Shown: in pieces, positions 1 to 10,284 of the stretch
How positions within the stretch are numbered: the stretch's first letter is position 1
Layout: every line of letters begins with the position of its first letter
From: Pseudoalteromonas luteoviolacea S2607
Lineage (GTDB): Bacteria > Pseudomonadota > Gammaproteobacteria > Enterobacterales > Alteromonadaceae
Assembly (NCBI RefSeq): GCF_001625575.1
Contig: NZ_AUXV01000004.1
Location: forward strand, 1-64,000
Direction of reading: 5' to 3'
DNA length: 64,000 nucleotides
Program-made: the position numbers and the translations under genes
Notes under the pieces: model-generated
Seen by the model: only the letters and a program-made list of their open reading frames with translations
The model's database searches: none
Told to the model about the DNA's origin: nothing

Positions 1-16
1 TGATATAAGCTGGTTT

Positions 17-571
17 ATGCGGACGCTAAATGAAGATATCGCGCGCAAAGCCAATAGAGAAGATGGTTGTACAGGGCGATTCTGGGAAGGGCGTTTTAAA
101 TCACAGGCTTTGTTAGATGAAGCCGCGTTGGCAGCGTGTTTAGCGTATGTGGATTTGAATCCAGTAAGAGCCAAAATGGCAGAGACACCAGAAGAGTCAG
201 ACTATACGAGCATTAAAAAACGTATTGAAACAGCAAAAGCGGGTAAACAACCTAAGCCACTTATGCGCTTTGCAGGTAACCCAAGAAAACATATGCCAAA
301 AGGGCTGCCATTTGAATTCAAATATTATGTAGAGCTTGTTGATTTGACTGGCCGGTGCATACGTGAAGATAAACGGGGATTTATCACAGACGCTCAGCCC
401 ATCTTAGCGAGACTCAATATCCAGCCTGATAATTGGCTAAAGCTCACCACTCAGTTTACCAAAGTGTTTAAAGGCTCTGTGGGTAGGCCCGATGCTAAAC
501 AAAAGTATTGCGAGCACTTAAAGCTAAAACGACGAGGCAGCCTCACTCAGTGTAGTGAGTTACTCGCTTAG
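17..571 (+). CDS. REP-associated tyrosine transposase (RayT, Y1_Tnp family), C-terminal part
   Basis: This is the end of a REP-associated tyrosine transposase (COG1943 type), a single-strand DNA transposase that acts on palindromic repeats. The family signature WEGRFKSQALLDEAA followed by YVDLNPVRA is plain near residues 22-55. The catalytic N-terminal part with the HUH motif would lie before the window, so the true start is not visible and the first methionine here is probably internal. Two fragments that look like the 5' end of such a gene lie at 1721 and 14747. The last 100 residues are lysine-rich and less conserved, as is usual for these proteins. Confidence 0.85.
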   Translation: MRTLNEDIARKANREDGCTGRFWEGRFKSQALLDEAALAACLAYVDLNPVRAKMAETPEESDYTSIKKRIETAKAGKQPKPLMRFAGNPRKHMPKGLPFEFKYYVELVDLTGRCIREDKRGFITDAQPILARLNIQPDNWLKLTTQFTKVFKGSVGRPDAKQKYCEHLKLKRRGSLTQCSELLA

Positions 572-708
572 TCTCTAATATACATTAACACCCCAATTTC
601 AACGTAGCTTTCAAAAGTGACGTGGTTAGTCATGTCTGAAATCCCGACAAAGTTATAAAGTTAAGTAATTTATCAAAGGCTCAAAGCGAATTGAGCAATT
701 TTTAGTTG

Positions 709-769
709 TTTGTTTCTGCTTTGAAACATGTTGAGGTGTAGTTGTGGTATAAATTGATATGGGTGTCAC
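709..769. repeat. Inverted-repeat arm A, matching 12563-12622
   Basis: This stretch contains TGCTTTGAAACATGTTGAGG and ends in the GGGTGTCA motif. Its reverse complement recurs at 12563-12622 with only a few mismatches, about 11.8 kb away. It marks the upstream edge of the displaced Rhs tail cassette at 845-1427. Confidence 0.8.
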
Positions 770-844
770 ATTTAATTTATTCATTTAATTTAAGATACAA
801 AAAACCTTCATAAGTTATCTCAAGCAGCTGCTGGTGTAGCAGAA

Positions 845-1174
845 ATGTCCGCCGCGACTACGATCTGCGGATCCACTGCAGGAGTTGGTTGTGCGGCTGG
901 AGGTGGGCTTTTATTTATGCATGGAGCATCAAATTTATACGAAGCTATGAGTGGAAAAAATCCAATGGCTCATGCGTATGGAGGCTTTAGTACCAATCCT
1001 GAGTTTGGGAGAAAGACATTTATAGTTATTGATGCTGGTATGGCAGGGGCGAGTGGTGTCAATACTTTGAAAGTTGGAACTCCTCTTTCACCGGCAGGCT
1101 CATTGAACAATGCCGAGAAAATGTGGATCGGAAATGATGCATATCAGGTTTATAAAGGTGTTTCTAATGATTAA
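845..1174 (+). pseudogene. Displaced Rhs C-terminal tail (orphan toxin-tip fragment)
   Basis: This is an open frame of 109 residues, rich in Gly and Ala, with no convincing ribosome binding site. The same frame stays open for some codons upstream of the ATG, which suggests the end of a longer protein cut off from its N-terminus. A related degenerate stretch lies on the opposite strand at 12430-12560. A small membrane protein gene follows 10 bp downstream, as immunity genes follow Rhs tails. I infer a silent tail cassette of an Rhs polymorphic toxin. The toxin activity cannot be named. Confidence 0.55.
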
Positions 1175-1184
1175 GGGCGATTAA

Positions 1185-1427
1185 ATGGTTTTTGATATAA
1201 TTGTGTTCTTTTATTTACTTTTTTGTTTGGCTATTTGGAAAGTAGATATAGAGAGCGTGAATTTTATTAATAGATATTTTGAAGGCATTCAGATCGCAGG
1301 GGTTTTATTGGCAGTTGGCTGCTCTGGATTATATTTGTTGTCTGGTCAATTGATAAAGTTTTTATTGATTTTACCAGTGTCTATTTACTTGCAGAAAAAA
1401 TTTAAAAAATTTAAACAAGAACGGTAA
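1185..1427 (+). CDS. Small membrane protein, probable immunity protein of the displaced Rhs tail
   Basis: The product has 80 residues, with a hydrophobic segment at residues 1-20, a second at about 35-67 and a lysine-rich C-terminal end (KKFKKFKQER). It starts 10 bp after the stop of the Rhs tail fragment. A frame-disrupted copy lies on the other strand at 12192-12429, again just downstream of a tail fragment. The context suggests an immunity protein placed in the inner membrane, probably against a membrane-acting toxin tip. No family was recognised. Confidence 0.55.
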   Translation: MVFDIIVFFYLLFCLAIWKVDIESVNFINRYFEGIQIAGVLLAVGCSGLYLLSGQLIKFLLILPVSIYLQKKFKKFKQER

Positions 1428-1497
1428 AAGATGTTAAATTAGCTAAAAATATAGGCGACACCCATTTTAATTTGAAAAAATAAAAGCAGCCAATCTA

Positions 1498-1525
1498 AAG
1501 CCCCAGCACTTGCTGGGGCTTTTCT
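1498..1525. terminator. Strong intrinsic terminator
   Basis: AAGCCCCAGCA (1498-1508) pairs perfectly with TGCTGGGGCTT (1511-1521) over a 2-base loop, and TTTT follows. It closes the tail/immunity cassette. Confidence 0.85.
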
Positions 1526-1642
1526 GTTTCTGGTCGCGTTTCACCGATTTTTTGGTCAATCAAATTTAACCAAAACGGGTAGGTCAGTAAACTTAAGAAA
1601 AACTTAAGAATATCAAATTTAAGCAGATAAGAGAGATAAGCA

Positions 1643-1832
1643 GACACCCATCTTAAATTTGGCAAAAAAACTGAGTGTCGCCTATCTTTAAATAACGGTG
1701 AAAAGTTAGGCGCACAATTCATGGCAACAGCACGAAGTCGGCAAGTTAGCTTGGTGGATACTAAGTACTATCACTGTATATCACGATGTGTAAGGCGTGC
1801 GTTTTTGTTTGCGATGACACCCACTTATACCA
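1643..1832 (+). repeat. MITE-like element carrying the 5' end of a RayT transposase
   Basis: The element begins with GACACCCATCTTAAATTTGG and ends near a second GACACCCA copy (1816-1823). In between lies a conserved 5' leader and an ATG at 1721 that starts a reading frame of about 28 codons (MATARSRQVSLVDTKYYHCI), which fits the beginning of a tyrosine transposase of this type. The rest of the gene is absent. A second copy lies at 14671-14850. I infer a non-autonomous element mobilised by the full transposase, part of which is visible at 17-571. Confidence 0.65.
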
Positions 1833-2230
1833 ACTTTTGACACTACCATGCCTAATTGTTTGTGGCACAAATGAAGTGCCCATGTATGTCATATTTATTC
1901 TTTTGTTTATTTCACTCTAATTCTTGAGTTAGAAACTCAACTTTTTCGTAAGCCTCTGTTAGCAAATAGATTTATTCGCTTCCTCAGGTTAACTTTTTGA
2001 GCGCCATGTAATTATCGACTCACAATCAAGCACAAAATTGTTAATGACAAGTTCTAGATCTTGTCGATTAATGTAATTTTATGTATATTGCGAAATTTTA
2101 ATTAAAGTGTTGGCTATTTCCTCAATAACCATTTTTATAGTAGTAACTATCGCATATTTTTGATTATGACTAAGTAAGTACTAGTTATACCTGCAATGTT
2201 TCTGCGCATATTTAAAAGGAGTCTTACGCA
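1833..2230. other. Intergenic region upstream of the Rhs gene
   Basis: AT-rich leader with no credible gene. A partial copy of the GTGCCCATGTATGTC motif is at 1876-1890 (see 9934 and 14106). The ribosome binding site of the Rhs gene, AAAGGAG, is at 2215-2221. Confidence 0.5.
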
Positions 2231-5200
2231 TTGATTAGCGTACTACAAAAACCCAAGTTACTCTGCACAATAGCTATTCTTTGCTTTATGCAAATGACAG
2301 CGATTGTTTCAAAAGCATATGCTAAATCTGGCAGCTTATTTATTCCTATTAGCGTAGGTGAACAATTCATTGTTATCCCAAGACCAATTGATGCCAATGA
2401 ATACAGCGCAAAAATTATCCAAGATGATCAAGGCCGTTTACTCACTTGGTCTACGATTCTGGGCGCTGAAAAATACGCGATTCAAGTATTAAATGAAAAT
2501 GGCCAATGGGAAAATCTGCAATACACAAATGACAATTCGATAAGGCTTGACGACAGGTTTAACGACTTTGCGCAAGTTAGAGTAGCGGCGTGTTATAGCG
2601 GTAGTTGTTCTCTCGTGGCGTCTGGCAGTGTAATTCAAAACATATTTGACACTCATTATGCAGATCTAACCACATCTGTACCAAACAATGCTTCATACAT
2701 TAGCCCTAGCGCACCACATGTAGATAATACTGGCACAATTAAAGGCAGTGCAGCTGTGAGCGGTGGCGGCGCAACTTACTCCATACCAATTGAGTTAACG
2801 GCTGGACGAGCTGGTATGCAGCCAAAAGTATCCCTGAATTACTCTTCACGCTCTGGTGGCGGATTAGCAGGTAAAGGTTGGTCGCTGTCAGCTGGTTCTT
2901 CTATTACGCGCTGCGCCGCTACCTATGCACAAGAAGGCTATAGCCGAAACCCACAGTATAGTAACAGTGACAGGTTGTGTTTAAACGGCCAAAAACTGGT
3001 ACTCGTCAGTGGTCAATATGGTCAAAGTGGCGCTCAGTATAGAACTGAAATGGACAGCTTTGCGCTAATTACACAAAGTGGTGCTCTAAACTCTAGCTAC
3101 AGTTTTTTCAGTGTAAAATATAAAAATGGCCATGTGAGTGCTTTTGGCGCTTCTAGCAATAGCCGAGATATCCGTAGTCAAAATAAAGGGCCCTACGCTT
3201 GGTTAATTGACTATACACGTGATGCTACCAATAACAACTATATTCATTATGATTATGTTGAATATGGTAACAATGAGAAACTCTTAGACAAAATTAACTA
3301 CACGGGTAACAGTAGCTCTAGTGAGGGGATCCACAACATTCATTTTGAATATGAGCAAGCCTCTGACCCAACTACGAAGTATCACCATGGTATGTCCTAT
3401 GAAAACACGCAACGACTTAAGCGTATTACGACAAAACATGGCACCCTCCAAACTCGTGAATATACACTAGCGTACAATACTAGTAAGGCCTCAGGTTTAG
3501 ACCTTCTTGCTTCTGTAGAGCTGTGTTACGGCACAACGGGTGGCTATTGTTTACCAAAAACAACATTTGATTGGGCAGACCAAGCAACTAAGGTAAGAGG
3601 TACGTTTGTCAATATTAATGCTGGAAAGAGCATTGCGTCGGTATTACCAAATGGCGATCGAAACGGCGACGGGGCAAGAGATTGGCCAGGTTTTTATATT
3701 GACGCTGAAGGTAATACTACAAGTAATACCCACCCTTTGACGGATTGTGAATTTTCAGGTACCAGCGGTGAAAAGGTAAACTGTAATTCTCAAACGACTG
3801 ATTACAACTTAGACGGACTTACAGACGACATTGGTTTTGATCCTGGCTCATCAGGCTCTATGAAAAAACTGGTTATCCATCGCAGTAATACAAATGGTAC
3901 TTCTACTAAGATCAATACCTATGTTGAAATACCTCAACTGTCTTCGTTTTTGCATGTAGGCGATATGAATGGTGATAGTTTACCTGATCTTGTGATCTAC
4001 GAAAAAACAACCTCATATAGTGCTGACTCGATAAATTTCTATTACCACACTGGTAATTTCTCTTCGCCGTATTCATCGTCATATAAAAAGAAGCTGTTTT
4101 CAGTGAATAAACGTGCTAATACGACTACACCTTCAGAATCATATGCACTGGGTGGGGACTTTGATGGTAATGGCATTCCTGACTTCTATCGTGTGTCCCA
4201 CGGTGTCAATGATCAAGGACAGGGCAGATTGGCATCAATCCAACTAATGAATACAGACGGAAAAGTACTGACCTCATATTCTAAAACCATTAATTGGGAC
4301 GATGAAAGTGATTACATATATAGGTACGAAAATGCTTGGGGTCGATTCTATCGTTTCGCAGATTTAAATGGTGACGGGCTAAAAGACTGGTTTGGTTGGT
4401 ACAAACCAAGAACCAATGGCAGCAAACTCTTTGTAAGATACAGTACAGGAAGTGGATCTTTTACTGCACCAGTTTATACAGGCACAAGTGTATATAGCCG
4501 AACCTTTATATTCGAAGAGCGGTTTGGTTTCGGTGGTGATAGAGAAAGCATCAAAAGCGCCAAAATACCTAAATACGGCGATGCCATCAAAGTGGCGGAT
4601 ATCGATGCCGATGGTAAAGAAGAACTGTTGATACCGGGCGGCATCAAGGTGAGAGGTTGTCATAACGTCAGTCATTATGAATACCGAGGTAAAAATGTTA
4701 CTGAGCTATGTGGCGAAGAAATTTACACGGAGACTGTTCCAAGTGGTGAAGGGCGAATAAAGTCAGTTGCTGGTAGTTATGACCGCAGTATCTATTCATT
4801 CTCAAAATTAGAATTACAAAATGGTCGCTTTGTTAAGTCAAGTACAGACTTTATCGGTTCTGTATATCAGTCTGCAATGGTTGATGCGCAAGGTGATGGC
4901 CTACCTGATCTGGTGTTCAATTATGGCTGTGAACGCGGCCCCAGTGGCTCTAATTGTCGCTTCTTAGATTCAACACCGATCGGTTATGCGCAAGGCAAAG
5001 TCAACGTTAGCCGTAACTATGGCACGGGCTCTGGCACTAATGGTAGCCGCTATCGTCCACTAGACTTGCTGAACTCAGTAACAAACGGGGAAGGATTAAA
5101 AAGTGAATGGCAATATCGCCCACTTTCATCGTCTACAAGCACTGGTATCAACGGTCTCTCAAAGCTATATCAGAGCGACAGGAATATTACCAAAGGCTAC

Positions 5201-8200
5201 CAGAACTTTACCTCTAGCATGTATGTTGTTAATGAGTTTAAACAAGACAATGGTATTCGTGGTGATTTCGTTCGCAGATATGCTTATCGCGGTGCATTAT
5301 TTAATAATCAAGGTAGGGGGTTTACGGGCTTCAGGTCGATAATTGAAGCGGATATTACCAAGGGCTTAATCACGCAGTCTGATTTCCGTCAACACTTTCC
5401 ATACTCTGGTAAGTTAAAGAGAAAAGCAACCTTTGCATTATCTGAGTACCCTAAAAATGGTAGTCCTCTAAACCCAATTGAAGACCGCGCAATTAGCCAG
5501 ACAGAAACGTCCTGGATGGACAATGCAAACCATAGCATCTCAAATGTTTATAGTATTTACGCTAATTCAAATTATCAAGTAACACGGGATTTAGATACCA
5601 AGAACATACTTGTTGAAAAGCGTACAAAGGTGCTTTCTATCGACAGGAATGGAAATATAGTCAAATCAGAGCAGAGTCTAGAAGATAGCACCGGGTTGGT
5701 CAAAACTACCACTGAAAACAGGTTTGAGGCCAATACCTCTGATTGGTGGCTAAATATATTAAAAAGCAGTACTGTTACTAAAGAAGCTGTGTCAGGGCGA
5801 AGCGCCAATGATCCATACAGGCAATATGGTGGTAGCGAAAAGCCTTTAGATAGTAGAACCACAATTACTACCAGCTACAGTAACTATAATAGCGCTCGAA
5901 AAGCAGGGCGAGTCGTCGTCAGTGGCTCTGTAGGTGCTGGACACCAGACTGACTTTCAGTTTAACAACTATGGCCTACCGACTAAAATCACTAAGACGGC
6001 ACGTGTGTATAATGATGCGAAATGGTCCGATCAAAGCCGAACGGAAAACATATCTTATACGCTCAATGGCACCTCAGCCCATGAAACCGGTTACTATGTT
6101 TTTGATGTAACCAATGCGAAAGGGCACTTGACACGCACTATCACGGACCCTAAAACGGGCCTTCCAAAAGCAGTTCATAAACAAGTAAATTCAGCTGATT
6201 ACCTAACCACTGAGTTCACGTATGATAATTATCTGCGCCCTTATAGTCAAAAAGTTGAGGGCTCGCCGACAGTCTACACTGCGGTGCAAAGGGCGGGAAA
6301 TTTTGCGCCTAGAGATGCCGTGAAACAAGTCAAAACTGTTGCCGCCGGCGCGCCTGAGCAGCTGGCTTTTATTGATAAGCTGGGCCGTACCATTCGTACT
6401 ATGGTAATGGGCCAAGATGGTGATTGGATTTTTACGGACGCTACCTTTAATACAAAAGGATATCCGCTTTTTGAATCTCAGCCGTATAAATGGGGGCAAA
6501 CTAAGTACGGTGTGCGCTACGGGAATTATGACGTATTGGGCCGTGTTGACCGTAAAGTGACCGATCAGCAATGTGGTCCGTTTTCAAGCGGTACTATGAC
6601 CGCTGAATACACTTATAGTGGTTTTAAGACCGATATTAATGTGTCTGAATCGTGTTATAACATTATCCTAGGCGAAATGAGCCGCAGCTATAACGGTCAA
6701 AACCAATTGGTTGAAACTGTGGACGCACTGGGTGGGCGCACACGCTATGCCTATAATGGTCAAGGGCTACCAATTGTGATTCGAGATGCTAACGGTTTCA
6801 ATATTTTAGCCAAATACGATGCTTTTGGTAATAAGCTTCGAGTGTTAGATCCAAACCAAGGTAGTACAAACTTTGTATATAATGGATTTAGTGAGGTGCA
6901 GCGAGAAACCCGTGGTAACTCTAAGTCTGTTCACTACAACGTAGACATTTTAGGCCGTGTCGTTAAAAGAAGCGCTACCGGTGAGAGCTCCTATAACTAT
7001 ACGTTTGATACGCACTCATACGGCCAGTTGTCTAATTCTGCTGGCAATGGTGTTGCACATTCCTACGTCTATGACAACTTCGGTCGTCCGATATCGCATA
7101 CTGTGAGTGGTGATAACCATAGTTTCACAACAAAAACATTCTATGATGCTAATTATGGTCGAATTAAGGGCATGCGTTATCCAAATAACCTGACTTTGGA
7201 ATATATTTACGACGATAAAGGGTATCAGACTGAAATTAAAAATCAGGCCAGTGGCTATCGTTTCCAACAAGTGACAGCACGCGATGTATTTGGTGCGATC
7301 CAATCTCAAACATTGGGTAATGGTTTGAAAACTAATACGTACTATAGTCGTCAAACCGGTCAAATGGTGGAGCACTACACCCATAAAAATAATACTAACC
7401 TGCTGACTATTCAGTACACCGCATACGACGGGTTTGGTAACCTAAAAAGTATGTCAGTAGCATCCGGTAGCATTGCTGATCGACATGAATATGATGAAAC
7501 ATACCAGTACGATCATTTACATCGTCTAACTTCAAATCAAATTCAAGGATACACTACCATCAGCTATGGTTACGATGCTGTAGGTAATATTACGAACAAG
7601 TCGGATTACGCATCTACCTACAACTACACCACGCACCTATCAGGGCACAGTGGCGGTGGTGCAAATGCGGTCAAGAAAGTTCACAAAAACGGACGTTGGG
7701 TCGGCTTTAGCTATGATGGCCGTGGTAATATGGTTAAAGGGGATGGCTTAAGTGCAGCTTCTTACAATGCCATGGATAAACCAACGCGTATTACTAAAAA
7801 CGGGATCACGGCAGACTTTGTTTATGGTCCCGACCATATGCGTTTTAAACAAACTCAATCGGGTAAAGCCACCTATTATGCGGGCAAACATTATGAAATT
7901 GACGTTGAAGGTGGTAAAACCACAACTCGCGCCTATATAGGTGATGTTGCCGTTATTTCAACTAAGTCCGGTTCGAGCCCTTATATCCGTTACTTACATA
8001 AAGACCGTTTAGGCAGTGCAAGGCTTATTACAAATGCCAATGGTTATGTAATCACTGAACGTAACTTCGACCCGTTTGGTAAACCGCGTGCAGCATCGGG
8101 GGCTTTAAAATTTACTGCAAAGTTAGATGATATTAAATCAGCGAAAACCAATCGTGGATTTACTGATCATGAGCATTTAGACGAGCTACACCTCATTCAT

Positions 8201-9196
8201 ATGAATGGCCGGATATACGATTATAATCTAGGTAGATTTATGAGTGTCGACCCTATAATTCAGTCTCCTGGAAACTCGCAGTCTGTTAACCCTTATTCAT
8301 ATATAATGAATAACCCACTCGGTGGTACTGACCCAACAGGGTATTCATCGGCGTGTCAGTCTAAAGGTACACGGCAAAAGTCAGAGCCTACGCCGGGTTG
8401 TTCAAACGTAATGAACTATGATGTAGGGGACGTTAAAAATATTGAAGTATATAAGGATGGTTCTATAAAAGTTAACTTCAATAATGGTACAGACCAAAGC
8501 TTTGCCAATGTTACTACTATAAAATCGATTCCAGCTGGTGGCGGTATTACATCAATCGGAGGACAACAAGCACAAGCGAAGCAAGCAGGTTCTAGCGCGA
8601 TCCAGAATGACATATATACAAAATCAAAAAGCTCCTTAATGGAAGGTGCTAAAGATTTAGGTGTTAATATGAGTTCAATGGAAGAAGGAGTTAAGGCTCG
8701 TTGGGGTAACATTTCGGTAGATGAAAATAATAATACCTCAGCATCTATTATCTGCGGTAAATCTTGTCAGGATGAGGCGAAGCAACGAGAAATTGGTAGA
8801 GATCTAGCTGATGCTGACTTATCTATGCTACAGATGAGAATGAATTATCAAAGTATGCAGTCTGATGTTACAAGGGCATTTACTTACAGTGCAATTGGTT
8901 TCGGAGGTTCTGGGTTGGCAATTAGAGCTTTAGTCCGTGGACATATGGCTTGGTCAGCAGCGACGGTTACTCAAAGAGATGTTGCATTGCAAATGCTAGG
9001 GGAATCACTTGGAGTATTTAATGGAACTGTACCTTCAATTAACACACCTCCATCTTTCTATTTTAGTCCTGCTGCGGGTTATATTATGCCTGCGTCTAAG
9101 GTGTTACTATATGAATTTAGGATGAAGACTAGAGGGGCTTTAGGTGGCAAACCTAAGATTAAAATAAATCCTAAGACTGGGAAGATAAAAATTTAA
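2231..9196 (+). CDS. Secreted Rhs/SpvB-type polymorphic toxin, 2321 residues
   Basis: This is a giant cell-surface or secreted toxin of the Rhs/YD-repeat class. It starts at TTG, with AAAGGAG nine bases upstream and a signal peptide over residues 1-32. An SpvB-like domain begins near residue 165 (IPIELTAGRAGMQP), and VCBS/FG-GAP-like motifs such as DLNGDGLKDW follow at about 470-900. YD repeats (YDAVGNITN, YDGRGNMVKG) fill about 1500-1900. The Rhs core closes with RYLHKDRLGSARL and GRIYDYNLGRFMSVDP (about 1915-2010). Everything after DPTGY (residues 2039-2321) is the variable tip: it has a glycine/alanine-rich hydrophobic stretch and ends lysine-rich (KPKIKINPKTGKIKI). The tip activity is not recognised. 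The gene just downstream is the likely immunity gene. Confidence 0.93.
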   Translation: MISVLQKPKLLCTIAILCFMQMTAIVSKAYAKSGSLFIPISVGEQFIVIPRPIDANEYSAKIIQDDQGRLLTWSTILGAEKYAIQVLNENGQWENLQYTNDNSIRLDDRFNDFAQVRVAACYSGSCSLVASGSVIQNIFDTHYADLTTSVPNNASYISPSAPHVDNTGTIKGSAAVSGGGATYSIPIELTAGRAGMQPKVSLNYSSRSGGGLAGKGWSLSAGSSITRCAATYAQEGYSRNPQYSNSDRLCLNGQKLVLVSGQYGQSGAQYRTEMDSFALITQSGALNSSYSFFSVKYKNGHVSAFGASSNSRDIRSQNKGPYAWLIDYTRDATNNNYIHYDYVEYGNNEKLLDKINYTGNSSSSEGIHNIHFEYEQASDPTTKYHHGMSYENTQRLKRITTKHGTLQTREYTLAYNTSKASGLDLLASVELCYGTTGGYCLPKTTFDWADQATKVRGTFVNINAGKSIASVLPNGDRNGDGARDWPGFYIDAEGNTTSNTHPLTDCEFSGTSGEKVNCNSQTTDYNLDGLTDDIGFDPGSSGSMKKLVIHRSNTNGTSTKINTYVEIPQLSSFLHVGDMNGDSLPDLVIYEKTTSYSADSINFYYHTGNFSSPYSSSYKKKLFSVNKRANTTTPSESYALGGDFDGNGIPDFYRVSHGVNDQGQGRLASIQLMNTDGKVLTSYSKTINWDDESDYIYRYENAWGRFYRFADLNGDGLKDWFGWYKPRTNGSKLFVRYSTGSGSFTAPVYTGTSVYSRTFIFEERFGFGGDRESIKSAKIPKYGDAIKVADIDADGKEELLIPGGIKVRGCHNVSHYEYRGKNVTELCGEEIYTETVPSGEGRIKSVAGSYDRSIYSFSKLELQNGRFVKSSTDFIGSVYQSAMVDAQGDGLPDLVFNYGCERGPSGSNCRFLDSTPIGYAQGKVNVSRNYGTGSGTNGSRYRPLDLLNSVTNGEGLKSEWQYRPLSSSTSTGINGLSKLYQSDRNITKGYQNFTSSMYVVNEFKQDNGIRGDFVRRYAYRGALFNNQGRGFTGFRSIIEADITKGLITQSDFRQHFPYSGKLKRKATFALSEYPKNGSPLNPIEDRAISQTETSWMDNANHSISNVYSIYANSNYQVTRDLDTKNILVEKRTKVLSIDRNGNIVKSEQSLEDSTGLVKTTTENRFEANTSDWWLNILKSSTVTKEAVSGRSANDPYRQYGGSEKPLDSRTTITTSYSNYNSARKAGRVVVSGSVGAGHQTDFQFNNYGLPTKITKTARVYNDAKWSDQSRTENISYTLNGTSAHETGYYVFDVTNAKGHLTRTITDPKTGLPKAVHKQVNSADYLTTEFTYDNYLRPYSQKVEGSPTVYTAVQRAGNFAPRDAVKQVKTVAAGAPEQLAFIDKLGRTIRTMVMGQDGDWIFTDATFNTKGYPLFESQPYKWGQTKYGVRYGNYDVLGRVDRKVTDQQCGPFSSGTMTAEYTYSGFKTDINVSESCYNIILGEMSRSYNGQNQLVETVDALGGRTRYAYNGQGLPIVIRDANGFNILAKYDAFGNKLRVLDPNQGSTNFVYNGFSEVQRETRGNSKSVHYNVDILGRVVKRSATGESSYNYTFDTHSYGQLSNSAGNGVAHSYVYDNFGRPISHTVSGDNHSFTTKTFYDANYGRIKGMRYPNNLTLEYIYDDKGYQTEIKNQASGYRFQQVTARDVFGAIQSQTLGNGLKTNTYYSRQTGQMVEHYTHKNNTNLLTIQYTAYDGFGNLKSMSVASGSIADRHEYDETYQYDHLHRLTSNQIQGYTTISYGYDAVGNITNKSDYASTYNYTTHLSGHSGGGANAVKKVHKNGRWVGFSYDGRGNMVKGDGLSAASYNAMDKPTRITKNGITADFVYGPDHMRFKQTQSGKATYYAGKHYEIDVEGGKTTTRAYIGDVAVISTKSGSSPYIRYLHKDRLGSARLITNANGYVITERNFDPFGKPRAASGALKFTAKLDDIKSAKTNRGFTDHEHLDELHLIHMNGRIYDYNLGRFMSVDPIIQSPGNSQSVNPYSYIMNNPLGGTDPTGYSSACQSKGTRQKSEPTPGCSNVMNYDVGDVKNIEVYKDGSIKVNFNNGTDQSFANVTTIKSIPAGGGITSIGGQQAQAKQAGSSAIQNDIYTKSKSSLMEGAKDLGVNMSSMEEGVKARWGNISVDENNNTSASIICGKSCQDEAKQREIGRDLADADLSMLQMRMNYQSMQSDVTRAFTYSAIGFGGSGLAIRALVRGHMAWSAATVTQRDVALQMLGESLGVFNGTVPSINTPPSFYFSPAAGYIMPASKVLLYEFRMKTRGALGGKPKIKINPKTGKIKI

Positions 9197-9221
9197 GCTT
9201 ATTTAAAGCAGGAGTTGATTA

Positions 9222-9737
9222 ATGACTTTAAGCTCAGGTAGTTATTATAATTCAAAGGCAATAGCTACTGCACTTGGTACTGTGTTACTTCTCTTAGTTG
9301 TAGAGTATTTATTTTGGGACTCAGGTAGTATTACTTCTGTTTCTGCGTTGTTTTACGTGAACTTTACGGCTTGTATGATTGTAATGTTAAGTGAAAGATC
9401 AGAAACTAATTTCATATCAAGTAGTGAAAGTACGAACTACGAAATAGTTTTTGATTTATTATTACTTAAATGTTCTTTGTTTATAGTGATGGCAGATTAT
9501 TTTTACATGCCTGATAATTTTCATTATTTTACAGGCGTAGCGTTATTGATTGGCATTCTCCCAATTGTAACGTTAACGTTGAAGACTAGTGAATTTATAT
9601 ACTCAAATAGCGCAACGAAAATTACTATGTATTTATCGGGAGCTGTTATTATCGCGTTTTTCTCATATGCGTTAGTGATTTTTAGCTTAAGTGAGTCATT
9701 TTGGATGTATATAGCACCGAACGAACTATTTCATTGA
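9222..9737 (+). CDS. Polytopic membrane protein, probable immunity protein of the Rhs toxin
   Basis: The product has 171 residues with about five hydrophobic segments (near residues 10-30, 40-58, 78-95, 100-120 and 133-157) and no soluble domain. The gene starts 25 bp after the Rhs stop and has GGAG a few bases upstream of its ATG. Placement directly after the variable tip is the usual position of the cognate immunity gene. A membrane immunity protein hints at a tip that acts on the inner membrane. The sequence family is unknown to me. Confidence 0.65.
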   Translation: MTLSSGSYYNSKAIATALGTVLLLLVVEYLFWDSGSITSVSALFYVNFTACMIVMLSERSETNFISSSESTNYEIVFDLLLLKCSLFIVMADYFYMPDNFHYFTGVALLIGILPIVTLTLKTSEFIYSNSATKITMYLSGAVIIAFFSYALVIFSLSESFWMYIAPNELFH

Positions 9738-9875
9738 TGAAAAGTCATTTATTCTTTAACGAAAAAGTTAAGTAGACTTTTTAGTCTATACCTTTAAAAG
9801 AATAAGCCAGTTTGGTAGATACAGCACTAAATATGACTTTTATAAAGACCTCTGTAATGTCAGATTAAGTACCTC

Positions 9876-9910
9876 CAACGGGGCAGTTTTACTGCCTCGT
9901 TGTATTTTAT
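9876..9910 (+). terminator. Intrinsic terminator after the Rhs operon
   Basis: CAACGGGGCAG (9876-9886) pairs with CTGCCTCGTTG (9892-9902) with one mismatch, followed by a T-rich run. Confidence 0.75.
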
Positions 9911-9933
9911 TTAGTCTTAGCAAAATTAAAAGT

Positions 9934-9960
9934 GACATACACGGGGTGCCCATATATGTC
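9934..9960. repeat. 27-bp repeat, inverted copy of 14106-14132
   Basis: The 27 bases from 9934 to 9960 are the reverse complement of 14106-14132 with two differences. Each copy starts with GACATA and ends in TATGTC and is an imperfect palindrome. Together the two copies bracket the block of displaced tails and orphan immunity genes. Confidence 0.8.
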
Positions 9961-9981
9961 TGCTTAAATATGCTCATTTTC

Positions 9982-10284
9982 TTACCTTATTTTCTTCATC
10001 TTTTTGGCAGTTTTCACCTCTTGCCAGCATCGTTTCAAACCAACGCCTCTGAAAACCAAAGAAAAAAATAGAGCAACCACTAAATAAATAGCTGATAACT
10101 GTGCCAAACTAAAAACTGCCGCAATGAAGATTACTACTCCCTCTATAATCAAGTATATTACTCTCTTCACTGCAGGTAGTGAAAACATTGCTCCGCATTT
10201 GTAACAACGAACTTTTCCACTGACAGAGTTAGCCAGCACATCAATGAAGCCAACTCCACCTTGTTTGCACTTATTACATTTCAC
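9982..10284 (-). CDS. Zinc-ribbon membrane protein, probable orphan immunity protein
   Basis: The product has 100 residues. Two CxxC pairs (CNKC near residue 3 and CYKC near residue 27) suggest a small zinc ribbon; two hydrophobic segments (about 43-62 and 65-82) and a basic C-terminus follow. It begins at GTG, and the upstream tail fragment stops in the same TAGTG, so translation is probably coupled. Its position after an Rhs tail remnant suggests an immunity role. No target can be named. Confidence 0.5.
   Translation of the reverse strand: MKCNKCKQGGVGFIDVLANSVSGKVRCYKCGAMFSLPAVKRVIYLIIEGVVIFIAAVFSLAQLSAIYLVVALFFSLVFRGVGLKRCWQEVKTAKKMKKIR

Noticed and set aside
1495..1722. Minus-strand frame of 75 residues
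   Set aside because: It is antisense to the MITE-like repeat and terminator and has no start signal.
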